Assembly (NCBI GenBank): GCA_035403085.1
Contig: DAONEM010000007.1
Span: 6,173 to 70,172, forward strand
DNA length: 64,000 nt
Source of the DNA: JAMOAD01 sp023621955
GTDB taxonomy: Bacteria > Acidobacteriota > Aminicenantia > JAMOAD01
Direction of reading: 5' to 3'
This document shows positions 55,293 to 63,784 of the stretch, piece by piece. The notes beneath the pieces were generated by a model. It was given only the letters and a program-made list of their open reading frames with translations, searched no databases and was not told the origin of the DNA. A program made the translations under genes and the position numbers. Positions within the stretch are counted from its first letter, which is position 1. Every line of letters starts with the position of its first letter.

Positions 55293-57371
55293 TCAAATCA
55301 CCCCCAGGGAAATGACTTTGACTGCGGAGGGAATCTCGGCTACCGAGAGGAAGACGAGTTGGGGTAGGAACCGTTCCGTCAATTTTTTGACATGGCTCCT
55401 GACGTCCGGAGAGGTGAGGACGATGGGTTGAACCTTGAGCCCCGATTTTTCCACGGCTCCCTGGATTCTCTTGACCAGCTCCCTGGCCATCTCGGGGGGC
55501 ATGATGAGCTGGGGGAAGCCTTGGCTCCGATCCAAGTGCTTCTGGAGGGCTTCCTCGATCTCCTGACCCAGGATGAGGCAAGGGAGCTCCTGGGAGGGAG
55601 TCAGGTAGGGCGCGGTGAGAGAACGGGAGAGGGCCTGACGGACAAGCTCGGTAAGCTGGTTGATGTCCCTCGTGACGGGGCCGTAGTCGGCGAGAGTCTC
55701 GAGTATGGTCAGCAGATCCCTGACGGAAACATGCTCCCGAAGGAGGTTTTGAATGACCTTGTGGACCTGCCCCACAGACATCACCTTGGGTATGAGCTCT
55801 TCGACGACCTTGGGATAGCTCTCGCCCAGGTTGTCCACCAGCTTCTGGGTATCTTGTCGTGTGACGATCTCCTCGGCGAAGTTCTTGATGACCTCCTTGA
55901 TGTGTGTGGAGATCACCGTCGCGGGGTCGACAACGGTATAGCCGAGGAACTGGGCGCGTTCCCTCTCCTTCTCTTCGATCCAGAAGGCGGGGAGGCCGAA
56001 GGCGGGATCCTTCGAAGCGATCCCCTTGATGGTCTCCTTGGCGTTGCCGGGGTTGATCGCCAGCAGGAGGTTGGCGTAGACCTCCTCCTTGGCCACCGGG
56101 AGGTTCTTGACCAGGATCTGGTACTCCCGGGGGGCCAGCTTCAGGTTGTCTTTGATCCGGATCGAGGGGACGATGATCCCCAGCTCCAGGGCGAGCTGCT
56201 TTCTCGTGGTCTTGATCCTCGCCAGGAGGGGGGCGTCGTTAGCCTTGTCGACCAAGGGGATCAGCGAGTAACCCACTTCCAGGCCCAGGATGTCCATCTT
56301 CAGGAGGGCTTCGATCTTCTCCGGAGGGATCGCCGCCTTCACCTTCTCCTCCTCCCTCTTGGTCTCGATTCGCCCCTTGGTCTTGTCCTCAAGGATGAGC
56401 CGGTAGGTCATGTAGCCCAGGACGGTGGAGACCAGGAAGAAGGGGATCTTGGGGAGGCCGGGGACGAGGCCGAGGAGGAAGAGGGCGCCTGCGGCGAAGG
56501 CCATGGGCCGAATGTTGAACAGGACCTGCTTGGTCATGTCGGCGCCGAGAGTCGAATCCCCGCCGGCTCTGGTGCTGATGAGGCCGCCGGAGATGGTCAT
56601 GAAGAGGGAAGGGAGAACCGAGACCAACCCATCGCCGATGGTGAGGATCGTGAAGGTCTGGAAGGCCGTCGTAGGTTCCATCCCCTTCTGAAGGATCCCG
56701 ATCAGGAGACCTCCGACGATGTTGATCAGGGTGATGATGATGGAGACCAGTGCCTCCCGTGAGGTGAAGCGGATGGCGCCGTCCATGGCCCCGTAGAACT
56801 CCGCCTCCTTCTTGATCACCTCTCTCTTGGCCTTGGCCTCCTCTTCGGTGATGAGGCCGGAGTTGAGGTCGGCGTCGATGCTCAACTGCTTGCCCGGCAT
56901 GGCGTCCAGGACGAAGCGGGCGGAGACTTCGCTGGCCCTGACAGCGCCGTGGGCGACGACCATGTACTGGATGGCGATGATCACCAGGAAGACGATCACG
57001 CCGACGACGTAGTTGCCGCCGACGACGAACTGACCGAACGAGGCGATGACCCTACCCGCCGCGGTAACTCCCTCGTCGCCGTGGAGGAGGATCAGACGGG
57101 TCGTGGAGATGTTCAGAGCCAAGCGGAAGAGGGTCGACATGAGCAGGACCGAAGGGAAGACGGAGAAGCTCGAGGGCTGAACGATGTAGGCCGTGATCAT
57201 GAGAACCGAGACGGAGATCGTGATGTTGAGGGTGAGGAGGAGGTCCAGGAGAAGCGGCGGGAGGGGGACCAGGATCATGGCGATGATCACGATCAGGAAG
57301 AGGGGGGCGACGACATGGGAGCGGCTTCCGAGGAAGGTGTTCAGCGTGAGGGAGCTATCCTGCGCGGCCAT
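55293..57371 (-). CDS. flhA: Flagellar export gate protein FlhA
   Basis: FlhA is the nine-subunit export gate of the flagellar type III system. The 692-residue protein has about eight membrane segments in the first 320 residues, the cytoplasmic FHIPEP loop region (KQLSIDADLNSG motif near 160) and a large C-terminal substrate-docking domain. Its start shares one base with the flhB stop. Confidence 0.96.
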   Translation of the reverse strand: MAAQDSSLTLNTFLGSRSHVVAPLFLIVIIAMILVPLPPLLLDLLLTLNITISVSVLMITAYIVQPSSFSVFPSVLLMSTLFRLALNISTTRLILLHGDEGVTAAGRVIASFGQFVVGGNYVVGVIVFLVIIAIQYMVVAHGAVRASEVSARFVLDAMPGKQLSIDADLNSGLITEEEAKAKREVIKKEAEFYGAMDGAIRFTSREALVSIIITLINIVGGLLIGILQKGMEPTTAFQTFTILTIGDGLVSVLPSLFMTISGGLISTRAGGDSTLGADMTKQVLFNIRPMAFAAGALFLLGLVPGLPKIPFFLVSTVLGYMTYRLILEDKTKGRIETKREEEKVKAAIPPEKIEALLKMDILGLEVGYSLIPLVDKANDAPLLARIKTTRKQLALELGIIVPSIRIKDNLKLAPREYQILVKNLPVAKEEVYANLLLAINPGNAKETIKGIASKDPAFGLPAFWIEEKERERAQFLGYTVVDPATVISTHIKEVIKNFAEEIVTRQDTQKLVDNLGESYPKVVEELIPKVMSVGQVHKVIQNLLREHVSVRDLLTILETLADYGPVTRDINQLTELVRQALSRSLTAPYLTPSQELPCLILGQEIEEALQKHLDRSQGFPQLIMPPEMARELVKRIQGAVEKSGLKVQPIVLTSPDVRSHVKKLTERFLPQLVFLSVAEIPSAVKVISLGVI

Positions 57372-58438
57372 CAGAGACTCCTGTTCTTAAGCTTGTAGAC
57401 ATAGGCGAGAACCTCGGCGACAGCCTGGAAGAGGTCCAGGGGGATAGAGTCGCCGACCTCCACGTCCCCGTAGATTCTTCGGGCCAAGGGGGGGTTCTCG
57501 ACGATGGGGACGTTGTGCTCCTTCCCCTTCTCCCGGATTCTTTGGGCGACCAGGTCGGCTCCCTTGGCCAGGAGCTGGGGCGCGGTCATGGACTTGCGGT
57601 CGTAGAGGAGGGCGACGGCGTAATGGGTCGGGTTCGTGATGATCACGTCCGCCTTCGGGACCTCTTGGATCATCCTCTTCATGGCGTAACTGTACTGGAC
57701 GTTCCGGATCTTTCCCTTGATCCGGGGGTCTCCCTCGTTCATCTTGTACTCGTCCCGAACCTCCTGCTTGCTCATCTTCAGGTTCTGACGGAATTCGAAC
57801 TTCTGGTAAAGATAGTCGAGGATCGAGAGGCTCAGGATGAAGAGGGCCGTCTTGAAAGAGAGGGAGAAGAGGAGGGCTCCGAGCTTGCGGAGGATGTCCA
57901 TCAGGGGGAGGCCGGGCAGGCCGAGGATGGCGGGGAGCTCGTTGTCGATGATCCCGTAGGCGATCCAGCCGATGACGATGAGCTTGAGGAAGTTCTTCAG
58001 GAGCTCGACCGCCGTGGCCTTGGAGAAGAGAACCCGCTTGATTCCTGTGAAGAAATTCAGCTTGTCCGCCTTGAACTGAACCCTCTTCAGGTGGATGTTG
58101 ATCGAACCCTGGGCGGCGGAGGCGAAGAAGGCCAGAGAGATGAAGAGGATGAAGAGGGGAAGGAGAAGGCCGACGTAGAAGGCCCCGGCGTTGGTCAAGG
58201 CGGAGAGGAAAGAGGTGTCCGAGAGACCCTTCTCCGCGGTCAGGGAGAAGTAGTACCGGAAGACGGCGATCAGCCTCTTGCCGGAAAAGGGCAAGAAGTA
58301 GACCATGGAGAGGGTCATGGCCATCAGGGCGAGCCCCTCCCCGATCTCTCGGGAACGGGGGATGTTCCCCTCTTTCTTCGCCTGGTTGAGACGGTAACCA
58401 GTCGGTTCTTCCGTCTTGTTGTCTTTCTCTTGGGCCAT
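57371..58438 (-). CDS. flhB: Flagellar export switch protein FlhB
   Basis: FlhB switches export from hook to filament proteins. The 355-residue protein has four membrane segments and the self-cleavage site NPTH in IITNPTHYAVAL near 265. It is placed between fliR and flhA as usual. Confidence 0.96.
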   Translation of the reverse strand: MAQEKDNKTEEPTGYRLNQAKKEGNIPRSREIGEGLALMAMTLSMVYFLPFSGKRLIAVFRYYFSLTAEKGLSDTSFLSALTNAGAFYVGLLLPLFILFISLAFFASAAQGSINIHLKRVQFKADKLNFFTGIKRVLFSKATAVELLKNFLKLIVIGWIAYGIIDNELPAILGLPGLPLMDILRKLGALLFSLSFKTALFILSLSILDYLYQKFEFRQNLKMSKQEVRDEYKMNEGDPRIKGKIRNVQYSYAMKRMIQEVPKADVIITNPTHYAVALLYDRKSMTAPQLLAKGADLVAQRIREKGKEHNVPIVENPPLARRIYGDVEVGDSIPLDLFQAVAEVLAYVYKLKNRSL

Positions 58439-58440
58439 GG

Positions 58441-59217
58441 CTATTTCACCGTTTCGAAGAATCGGGAGAGAAGGCTGGGGATGCTGTGGGTCATTCTTTC
58501 CCAGAGGGGGACCGAGAGGGAGAGGAGGGCGGCGAAGGAGATCAGGGCGATGCCGATCTTAACGGGGAAACTGAGGGCGAAGATCTGGAGCTTCGGGGCG
58601 ACACGCCCCATGAGGCTGAGGGTGATGTCCACGAAGATGAGGGAGACCAAGGCGGGAGCTCCGATTCGAATGGCCGTCACGAACATTTCGGTGAGCAGGC
58701 TAGAGAGCAGTTTGATCGTCGGGGCCGTGATCGTGGAGGCTCCGGGAGTGATAAAGAAGAAGCTCTCCTTCATCCCCCAGATAAGGTAGTAGTGGCCGTC
58801 CAGGGCGAGGAAGATCGCCATGTAGTAGAAGGTGGCGAAGAGGGAGAGGAGGCTTGTCTGCTCGCCGGAGGTGGGGTCTACGACCCGGGAGAAGCTGAAA
58901 CCCGCCTGATAGCCGATCAGCTCCCCCATAAACTCCACGGTTCTGAAGATCATTCCCGTGATGAAACCCATGAGGAAGCCCACCAGGCTCTCCTTGGCTA
59001 CCAGAAACGCCAGGGCGAAGAACTCCGTCGGGAGGTTCCATTGCCCGTAGGGGAGGAGAGGGAAGAGGAGGATCGTCAGGAGGAGGGCGAAGAGAATCTT
59101 CGTTCGGGCCTGAAAGGCGGTCAGAGAGAAGAGGGGGAAGGTGGTGACGAAGGTGAGCATACGGGAGAAGACGAGAAGGAAGGGGGTCCAGGCGAAGAGG
59201 GCCAGAAACTCCATCAT
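58441..59217 (-). CDS. fliR: Flagellar export gate protein FliR
   Basis: FliR forms the export gate with FliP and FliQ. The 258-residue protein has about six membrane segments and the family's EFMGELIGYQAGFSFSRVVDP motif near 93. It starts on an ATGA overlap with fliQ. Confidence 0.95.
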   Translation of the reverse strand: MMEFLALFAWTPFLLVFSRMLTFVTTFPLFSLTAFQARTKILFALLLTILLFPLLPYGQWNLPTEFFALAFLVAKESLVGFLMGFITGMIFRTVEFMGELIGYQAGFSFSRVVDPTSGEQTSLLSLFATFYYMAIFLALDGHYYLIWGMKESFFFITPGASTITAPTIKLLSSLLTEMFVTAIRIGAPALVSLIFVDITLSLMGRVAPKLQIFALSFPVKIGIALISFAALLSLSVPLWERMTHSIPSLLSRFFETVK

Positions 59218-59486
59218 CCTCGAACGAACCTCGGTAGGTTGACCATGAGGAAGTGGATCAGAGCGGAGAGCTTGTGGATCATCCAGGGGAGGGTGAGGGC
59301 GAGGACGATGACGGCGGCCAAAACCTTGGGGGCGAAGTTCAGCGTCGAATCGGAGATCGAGGTAGCCGCCTGAAAGACGCTGATGAAGAGGCCGACGACG
59401 AGGGAGACCAACATGACGGGGGCGGCGACCTGGATAGCCGTCCAGATGGCTTCTCTGGCGATAGAGACGATCAGGGCTTCACTCAT
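59214..59486 (-). CDS. fliQ: Flagellar export gate protein FliQ
   Basis: The 90-residue, two-helix protein starts at the ATG at 59486, with GGAGG eight bases upstream; a longer frame to 59513 would overlap fliP. Length and the FQAATSISDSTLNFAPK motif match FliQ. Confidence 0.95.
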   Translation of the reverse strand: MSEALIVSIAREAIWTAIQVAAPVMLVSLVVGLFISVFQAATSISDSTLNFAPKVLAAVIVLALTLPWMIHKLSALIHFLMVNLPRFVRG

Positions 59487-59490
59487 GTCG

Positions 59491-60252
59491 TTAACCTCCG
59501 AAACTCTTGACAAGAGCGCCGATCAGCAGGGTCCACCCATCGGCGATGATGAAGAGAATCACCTTGAAGGGAAGGGAGACCATCACAGGGGGGAGAAAGA
59601 CCATCCCCAAGGAGACGAGAATCGACGCCACCACAATATCGATGATGAGGAAGGGGATGTAGATCAGGAAGCCGATCTCGAAGCCGGTCTTGATCTCGCT
59701 CAGGATGAAGGAGGGGATCAAAACCGTCAACCCGACCTCGGAGCGGTTCTTTGGGCGAGGCGACTTGGAGAGGTTAATCATGAACTCCAGATCTTTTTCC
59801 CGGGTCTGGCCGAGCATGAAGGTCTTGAGAGGGCCCGCCGCCTTGTTCAGGGCCTCGGTTTCGTTGATCTTACCCTGCTCGTAGGGGACGTAGGCCTCTT
59901 GGTAGATGGCGTTGAAGGTCGGCGTCATGACGAAGAGGGTGAGGAAGAGGGAGAGGCCGACGATCACCTGGTTGGGTGGTGTCTCGCCTGAACCCATGGC
60001 CTGTCTGAGGAAGTGGAAGGAGATGACGATCCGCGTGAAGGCGGTCAGGACGATGAGAATCGTGGGGAGCAGGGAGAGGAAGGTCAAAAGGACGGCGATC
60101 TTGATGGGTATAGACCAGCTGTCGGCGTTCTTGACGTTGATGGTGAAGGAGGTGGGTGCCGTGGGAGGCGTGACGGAGGGGCGTTCGGGAAGGGAGAAGA
60201 GGGGAAGGGCCAGGAGAACGAGAAGGAGGAGGAGAAGGGCTCTGCGCTTCAT
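59491..60252 (-). CDS. fliP: Flagellar export gate protein FliP
   Basis: The 253-residue precursor has a cleavable signal peptide (LLLLVLLALPLFS) and the family motifs FTRIVISFHFLRQAMG, TPPNQVIVGL and the C-terminal VSLPFKVILFIIADGW. It is four bases before fliQ and overlaps fliO by 4. Confidence 0.96.
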   Translation of the reverse strand: MKRRALLLLLLVLLALPLFSLPERPSVTPPTAPTSFTINVKNADSWSIPIKIAVLLTFLSLLPTILIVLTAFTRIVISFHFLRQAMGSGETPPNQVIVGLSLFLTLFVMTPTFNAIYQEAYVPYEQGKINETEALNKAAGPLKTFMLGQTREKDLEFMINLSKSPRPKNRSEVGLTVLIPSFILSEIKTGFEIGFLIYIPFLIIDIVVASILVSLGMVFLPPVMVSLPFKVILFIIADGWTLLIGALVKSFGG

Positions 60253-60638
60253 GAGCGGCCTCGGCGGGAGGAGAGTTTCTCTTTGAGCATGGAGAGGAAG
60301 AGGGTGGGTTCCGGAGGAGGGGGAGGGGCGAAGAGCCGTCGTTCCTCTTCGTTCATCTCCACCTTGGTAAGGAGGGTTACGCTCTCCCTCCCCAGCCCCA
60401 GGAGGAGGAATTCGTCCTTGACCTGAACCAGGCAGAGGGATTTGCGCTCACCCAGGGGGTAGCGGCTGTGGAGCTTGATCATGTTGCGTCCCAGCAGGGG
60501 CGAGCCGTGAGGGGAGAAACGGCGGAGCAGGTAGGAGAAGAGGTAGAGGAGGCCCAAGAGAAAGAAGAGGGCCGCCATCATCTTCAGCGAAGAGGCGGTC
60601 AGGCTGACGGGTGCCGGGGTTCCGTTCATGGGTTTCAC
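60249..60638 (-). CDS. fliO: Flagellar assembly protein FliO
   Basis: FliO helps assemble the FliP ring. The 129-residue protein has one membrane segment (about 20-38) and a basic cytoplasmic tail with the family pattern ERKSLCLVQVKDEFLLLGLG. The GTG start overlaps the fliN stop (GTGA); an ATG three codons later is possible. Confidence 0.88.
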   Translation of the reverse strand: MKPMNGTPAPVSLTASSLKMMAALFFLLGLLYLFSYLLRRFSPHGSPLLGRNMIKLHSRYPLGERKSLCLVQVKDEFLLLGLGRESVTLLTKVEMNEEERRLFAPPPPPEPTLFLSMLKEKLSSRRGRS

Positions 60639-60940
60639 AACTTCCTGGGGTCGTAGATTTCCGTGATTCTCAGGCCGAAGGTGTTCTCGATCACCGTTAC
60701 CTCGCCGTTGCCGAGGAAGGAGCCGTTCACGAAGATGTTCAGACTCTCTCCGGCGGATTGCTTGAGCTCGACGATGGAACCGATGTTAAGCTCCAAGAGG
60801 TCTTTGAGGGTGATCATCTTCCGGCCGAGCTCAGCCTCCACGAAGAGGGGAAGGTCGAGGAAGTTCTCCCACTCCTGAGCCACCTTCTGGAAGACAGGAT
60901 TGTCTTCTATCTTCTTTTCTCTTTCATCCATGGGGCTCAC
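60635..60940 (-). CDS. fliN: Flagellar motor switch protein FliN
   Basis: The 101-residue protein has the SpoA fold with FVEAELGRKMITLKDLLEL, GSIVELKQSAGE and VNGSFLGNGEVTVIENTFGLRI. It is the short FliN; the longer FliY is 9 kb downstream. The start is GTG overlapping the fliL stop, or an ATG three codons later. Confidence 0.93.
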   Translation of the reverse strand: MSPMDEREKKIEDNPVFQKVAQEWENFLDLPLFVEAELGRKMITLKDLLELNIGSIVELKQSAGESLNIFVNGSFLGNGEVTVIENTFGLRITEIYDPRKL

Positions 60941-61557
60941 TGCACCACGAAATCGGTGAAGTAGCAGTTGGAGACGATGTTCTTGCCGAAGACCGGGGAG
61001 AGCACTTCGTTGGACTTGGCCACGATCTCCTCTTTGAGAGTCAACTTGCCGGTGATGCTCCTGAGGTCTTCGTAACTCTTGGAGCTGAGAATCAGGAAGA
61101 TGATGTCCCTGAGCCTGGAAAGGATCAGCTCGTCGCCCTGGATCTTCGCCGCCGCATCCTTCATGTTCAGCTCCAGCTTGATCTCCGTCTTCAGGTAGCG
61201 ACGGCCGATGGGGTCGTTGAGGTTGACGATGAACTCCTTAAGAGAGAGAACCGCAACCTGAGCCTGGCCCTCGGTGGTCGTGGCGGGAGCGCTCTCACCT
61301 TCCTGCTTCACCTCTCCTGCGGGGGGAGGTGTCTCGGCGCCCCCTTCGGTCTTGGCGGCCTCCTCTCCCTTCTTCTCCTCCGCGGCGGGAGCAGCCGTTT
61401 CGGTCTTGGCCTTTCCCTTGGGGGCGAGGATGAACTTGTAAACGGCGATTCCTCCTCCGCCGGAGATGGCCGCCACGAGGAGAAGGATGACGATCATGGG
61501 TAAACCCTTCTTCTTGGATGGTTTTTCGTCGAGTTCAATCTTTTCTTCTTCTGCCAT
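60937..61557 (-). CDS. fliL: Flagellar basal body protein FliL
   Basis: FliL surrounds stator units and aids motor output. The 206-residue protein has a basic N-terminus, one membrane segment (about 18-38), an Ala/Glu/Pro-rich low-complexity linker (about 50-95) and a FliL domain with LNDPIGRRYLKTEIKLEL and a terminal YFTDFVVQ. It directly follows motB with no gap. Confidence 0.93.
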   Translation of the reverse strand: MAEEEKIELDEKPSKKKGLPMIVILLLVAAISGGGGIAVYKFILAPKGKAKTETAAPAAEEKKGEEAAKTEGGAETPPPAGEVKQEGESAPATTTEGQAQVAVLSLKEFIVNLNDPIGRRYLKTEIKLELNMKDAAAKIQGDELILSRLRDIIFLILSSKSYEDLRSITGKLTLKEEIVAKSNEVLSPVFGKNIVSNCYFTDFVVQ

Positions 61558-62238
61558 TCATGGCCTCCTGAGGAGGAGGGTGATCTCCACCCTCCTGTTT
61601 TTTGCGAAGAGATCCGGGGACTCACCGATGAAGAGGGGACGGGAGGAGCCGTACCCGGCAACGCCCAACCTCTCCTCCGCAAAGCCCTTACTCCTGAAAA
61701 AGGCGAGGACCGCCAGGGCACGCTGTAGGGAGAGCCACTGGTTCGTCCTCTTCGCAGAGATCGTTTCGTCGGTATGTCCTTCTATGAGGATTCTCTGGGA
61801 GAGAGGGCGAAGAGTTTCCGCTAGACTCTCCAAGAGGGTGTATCCGTCGGGGTTAAGCTTCGTCCCGTTGGGGGGGAAGAGGAGGGTGGAGCCTATGGAG
61901 AGGGTTAACCGGTCCTGGGAGGAGAGGAGGTTCATCTCCCCCTTGCCGGAGTAGTCTCTGAGAACCTCCGAAAGGTCGTCGGCCAGGTGGAGCTCCTCCT
62001 CGGTGAGGTTGACCAGGGGAACCCCGGGGATCGGTGTGATGATGTTCCCCCTGGAGGGGTAGAGCCTCCCCTCTCCCGGGAGGTTTGGGAAGAGCCTCTT
62101 GAACCTTTCGTCCCCTCGGGAGGAGAGGAGGGAGAGCCCGAAGAGAAGGACGAAGAAGGTCAGCAGGAGGGTGGACATGTCAGAGAAGGTCAACTGCCAC
62201 CGACTCTTAACCGAACCATGCTCCGGAAGGCGTCTCAT
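61558..62238 (-). CDS. motB: Stator protein MotB (normal)
   Basis: MotB anchors the stator to peptidoglycan and carries the ion-binding Asp. The 226-residue protein has the membrane segment RWQLTFSDMSTLLLTFF with Asp20 and a C-terminal OmpA-like domain with GHTDETISAKR and LSLQRALAV, keeping the Asp and Arg that bind diaminopimelate. The ATG at 62238 has GGGAGG four bases upstream and shares a base with the previous stop. It is the second of two MotB-like genes. Confidence 0.93.
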   Translation of the reverse strand: MRRLPEHGSVKSRWQLTFSDMSTLLLTFFVLLFGLSLLSSRGDERFKRLFPNLPGEGRLYPSRGNIITPIPGVPLVNLTEEELHLADDLSEVLRDYSGKGEMNLLSSQDRLTLSIGSTLLFPPNGTKLNPDGYTLLESLAETLRPLSQRILIEGHTDETISAKRTNQWLSLQRALAVLAFFRSKGFAEERLGVAGYGSSRPLFIGESPDLFAKNRRVEITLLLRRP

Positions 62239-62903
62239 CACTCCTCCCTGGTGAAGCGGACCGTCAGCGTGGAACCCTTGTCCAGAGGGGAAAGGGCCGT
62301 GCAGGAGAGCTTCTCGGAGCGGACTCCTTGGGCGAGGAAGAAGGAGTAGACTTCGAAGGCCTGCTGCGCCGCCCTCTCCCAGGGATCGCCCGGGAGGCCC
62401 CTCTCGGCTCTGGCTTCCAGGGAGACCCGGTAAGGGATCTCCTGCGACAGGTTGGCCAAGGGCAGAAGGGCTCGGTAGGCCTTGGGGTCGATTCCCGTCC
62501 CCTGTGCCTGGAAGACCTCTCCCAAGGGAATCTCCAGGGAGCTCTCCCGAGACCCGGAACGGATGCCCACTCCCTTGAGATCGGTGAGGGAGACGATTCT
62601 CTCAAGACCCTCCTTCTGGAGACCCGCCCTCTTGAGCCTCTCGATGATCAGGGGAATCTCGTCCCCCTCTCCCAGGTTGGAGAGGGAGAGGGCCCCCTTG
62701 CCATGGCCCTCGGAGAAGACGAGGTTGTCGGAGTATCCCTTCTGGAAAAAAGCCTCTTTGGCCGCTTTCCAGGAGGCCGACGCCACCAGGGAGATGAAGA
62801 AGGTCAGGAGGATGAGGACCATAGAGAGGTAGAGGGAGAGCCAACGGTCCCTCCTCCTGCGAACATCCTGGGGGTCCTCTCTCCAGAGGGGAAGTCGCGT
62901 CAC
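62238..62903 (-). CDS. MotB-like protein lacking the ion-binding Asp
   Basis: The 221-residue protein lies between motA and motB and keeps their layout: a basic N-terminus, one membrane segment RWLSLYLSMVLILLTFF (21-37) and a periplasmic C-terminal domain. The segment aligns residue by residue with normal MotB, but the essential Asp is Ser27. In the C-terminal domain the GHTD and LSxxRA positions read EARAE and ERAAQQA, so the peptidoglycan-binding Asp and Arg are also lost. The frame is intact and the GTG start (62903) overlaps the motA stop as GTGA with AAGGAG seven bases upstream. A mixed stator or a regulatory partner of MotB is possible but unproven. Confidence 0.75.
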   Translation of the reverse strand: MTRLPLWREDPQDVRRRRDRWLSLYLSMVLILLTFFISLVASASWKAAKEAFFQKGYSDNLVFSEGHGKGALSLSNLGEGDEIPLIIERLKRAGLQKEGLERIVSLTDLKGVGIRSGSRESSLEIPLGEVFQAQGTGIDPKAYRALLPLANLSQEIPYRVSLEARAERGLPGDPWERAAQQAFEVYSFFLAQGVRSEKLSCTALSPLDKGSTLTVRFTREE

Positions 62904-63679
62904 TCCAGGGCTCCTTCCTTGAGGTACTTGGCGCGGATTTCCGAGGGGAGGTAGGAGACGAGCTTCTGCTCTACAACCTTGGGGATGTCCCCCCCTTGGA
63001 TGGCCAGCAGGCCGTTCAGGCACATCTGCTTCTTCAAGACCTCGAAGCGGGAGCGCTCCTTAAGCTTGCCGGCGATAGGAAGGAAGAGGATGTTGGAGAG
63101 GATGGCGCCATAGAAGGTTGTGATCAGGGCGAGGGACATGGCCTGGGAGATCTTGGCCGGATCGCTCAGGGATTTGAGCATCAGGATCAGTCCGATCAGG
63201 GTTCCGATCATCCCGAAGGCGGGCGCGTAGGTTCCCATGGCCTCGAAGATCTCGTAACCTACCCGGTGTCTCTCTCCGAGGTAGTCGATCTCGTTGCTCA
63301 ACACCTCCCGGATCGTCTCCGGTGTCACTCCGTCGACGATCATCCTGAGACCTTCCGCGACGAAGAGGTCCTCTTCCCCGCCGATATACCTCTCCAGGAT
63401 CAGGAGACCGTCCTTACGGGCCCCCCGGGAGTACTCCACCATCTTGGGGACCAGGTCGACCAGGTCGTCCCCCCGGTAGAAGAAGGCCTTCTTGACCACG
63501 CGGAAGACCCTCAATACCTCCCCTAAGGGGTAGTTGACCAAGACGGCCCCGAAGGTTCCCCCCAGGACGATCAGGAGGGATTCCCAGCTGAAGAAGATCG
63601 TGATGCTCCCTTGGGAGACGATGGCCAGAATCACGAGGCCGAACGAACTCAGAATGCCGAGAAAGGTGGTCAGGTCCAC
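62900..63679 (-). CDS. motA: Stator protein MotA
   Basis: MotA forms the pentameric ion-driven ring of the stator. The 259-residue protein has four membrane segments, a cytoplasmic loop with the charged ARKDGLLILERY region near 88-98 and the conserved GTYAPAFGMIGTLIGL. The start is GTG with GGAGGAGG upstream. It is the first gene after the sigma54-type promoter. Confidence 0.95.
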   Translation of the reverse strand: MDLTTFLGILSSFGLVILAIVSQGSITIFFSWESLLIVLGGTFGAVLVNYPLGEVLRVFRVVKKAFFYRGDDLVDLVPKMVEYSRGARKDGLLILERYIGGEEDLFVAEGLRMIVDGVTPETIREVLSNEIDYLGERHRVGYEIFEAMGTYAPAFGMIGTLIGLILMLKSLSDPAKISQAMSLALITTFYGAILSNILFLPIAGKLKERSRFEVLKKQMCLNGLLAIQGGDIPKVVEQKLVSYLPSEIRAKYLKEGALE

Positions 63680-63704
63680 GGTGTCCTCCTCCGATCAAGG
63701 ATCC

Positions 63705-63721
63705 ATGCAAGAAGAGTGCCA
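63705..63721 (-). promoter_or_regulatory. Sigma54 (RpoN) -24/-12 promoter for the motility operon
   Basis: Minus strand TGGCAC (63721-63716) and TTGCAT (63710-63705). The key GG and GC are separated by exactly 10 bases, as in the sigma54 consensus. The predicted start is about 15 bases before the motA GTG. No activator gene of the NtrC type is in the window. Confidence 0.75.
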
Positions 63722-63784
63722 CTCCGGAGCCTCTCCAGGAAGGGAGGCGGAGAGAGTGGTGTCGGAAATCTGACGCCAGCCCCC

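Noticed and set aside
62904..63023. N-terminal extension of the MotB-like protein
   Set aside because: It reads the end of motA in another frame; the GTG at 62903 with AAGGAG and a GTGA junction explains the start.
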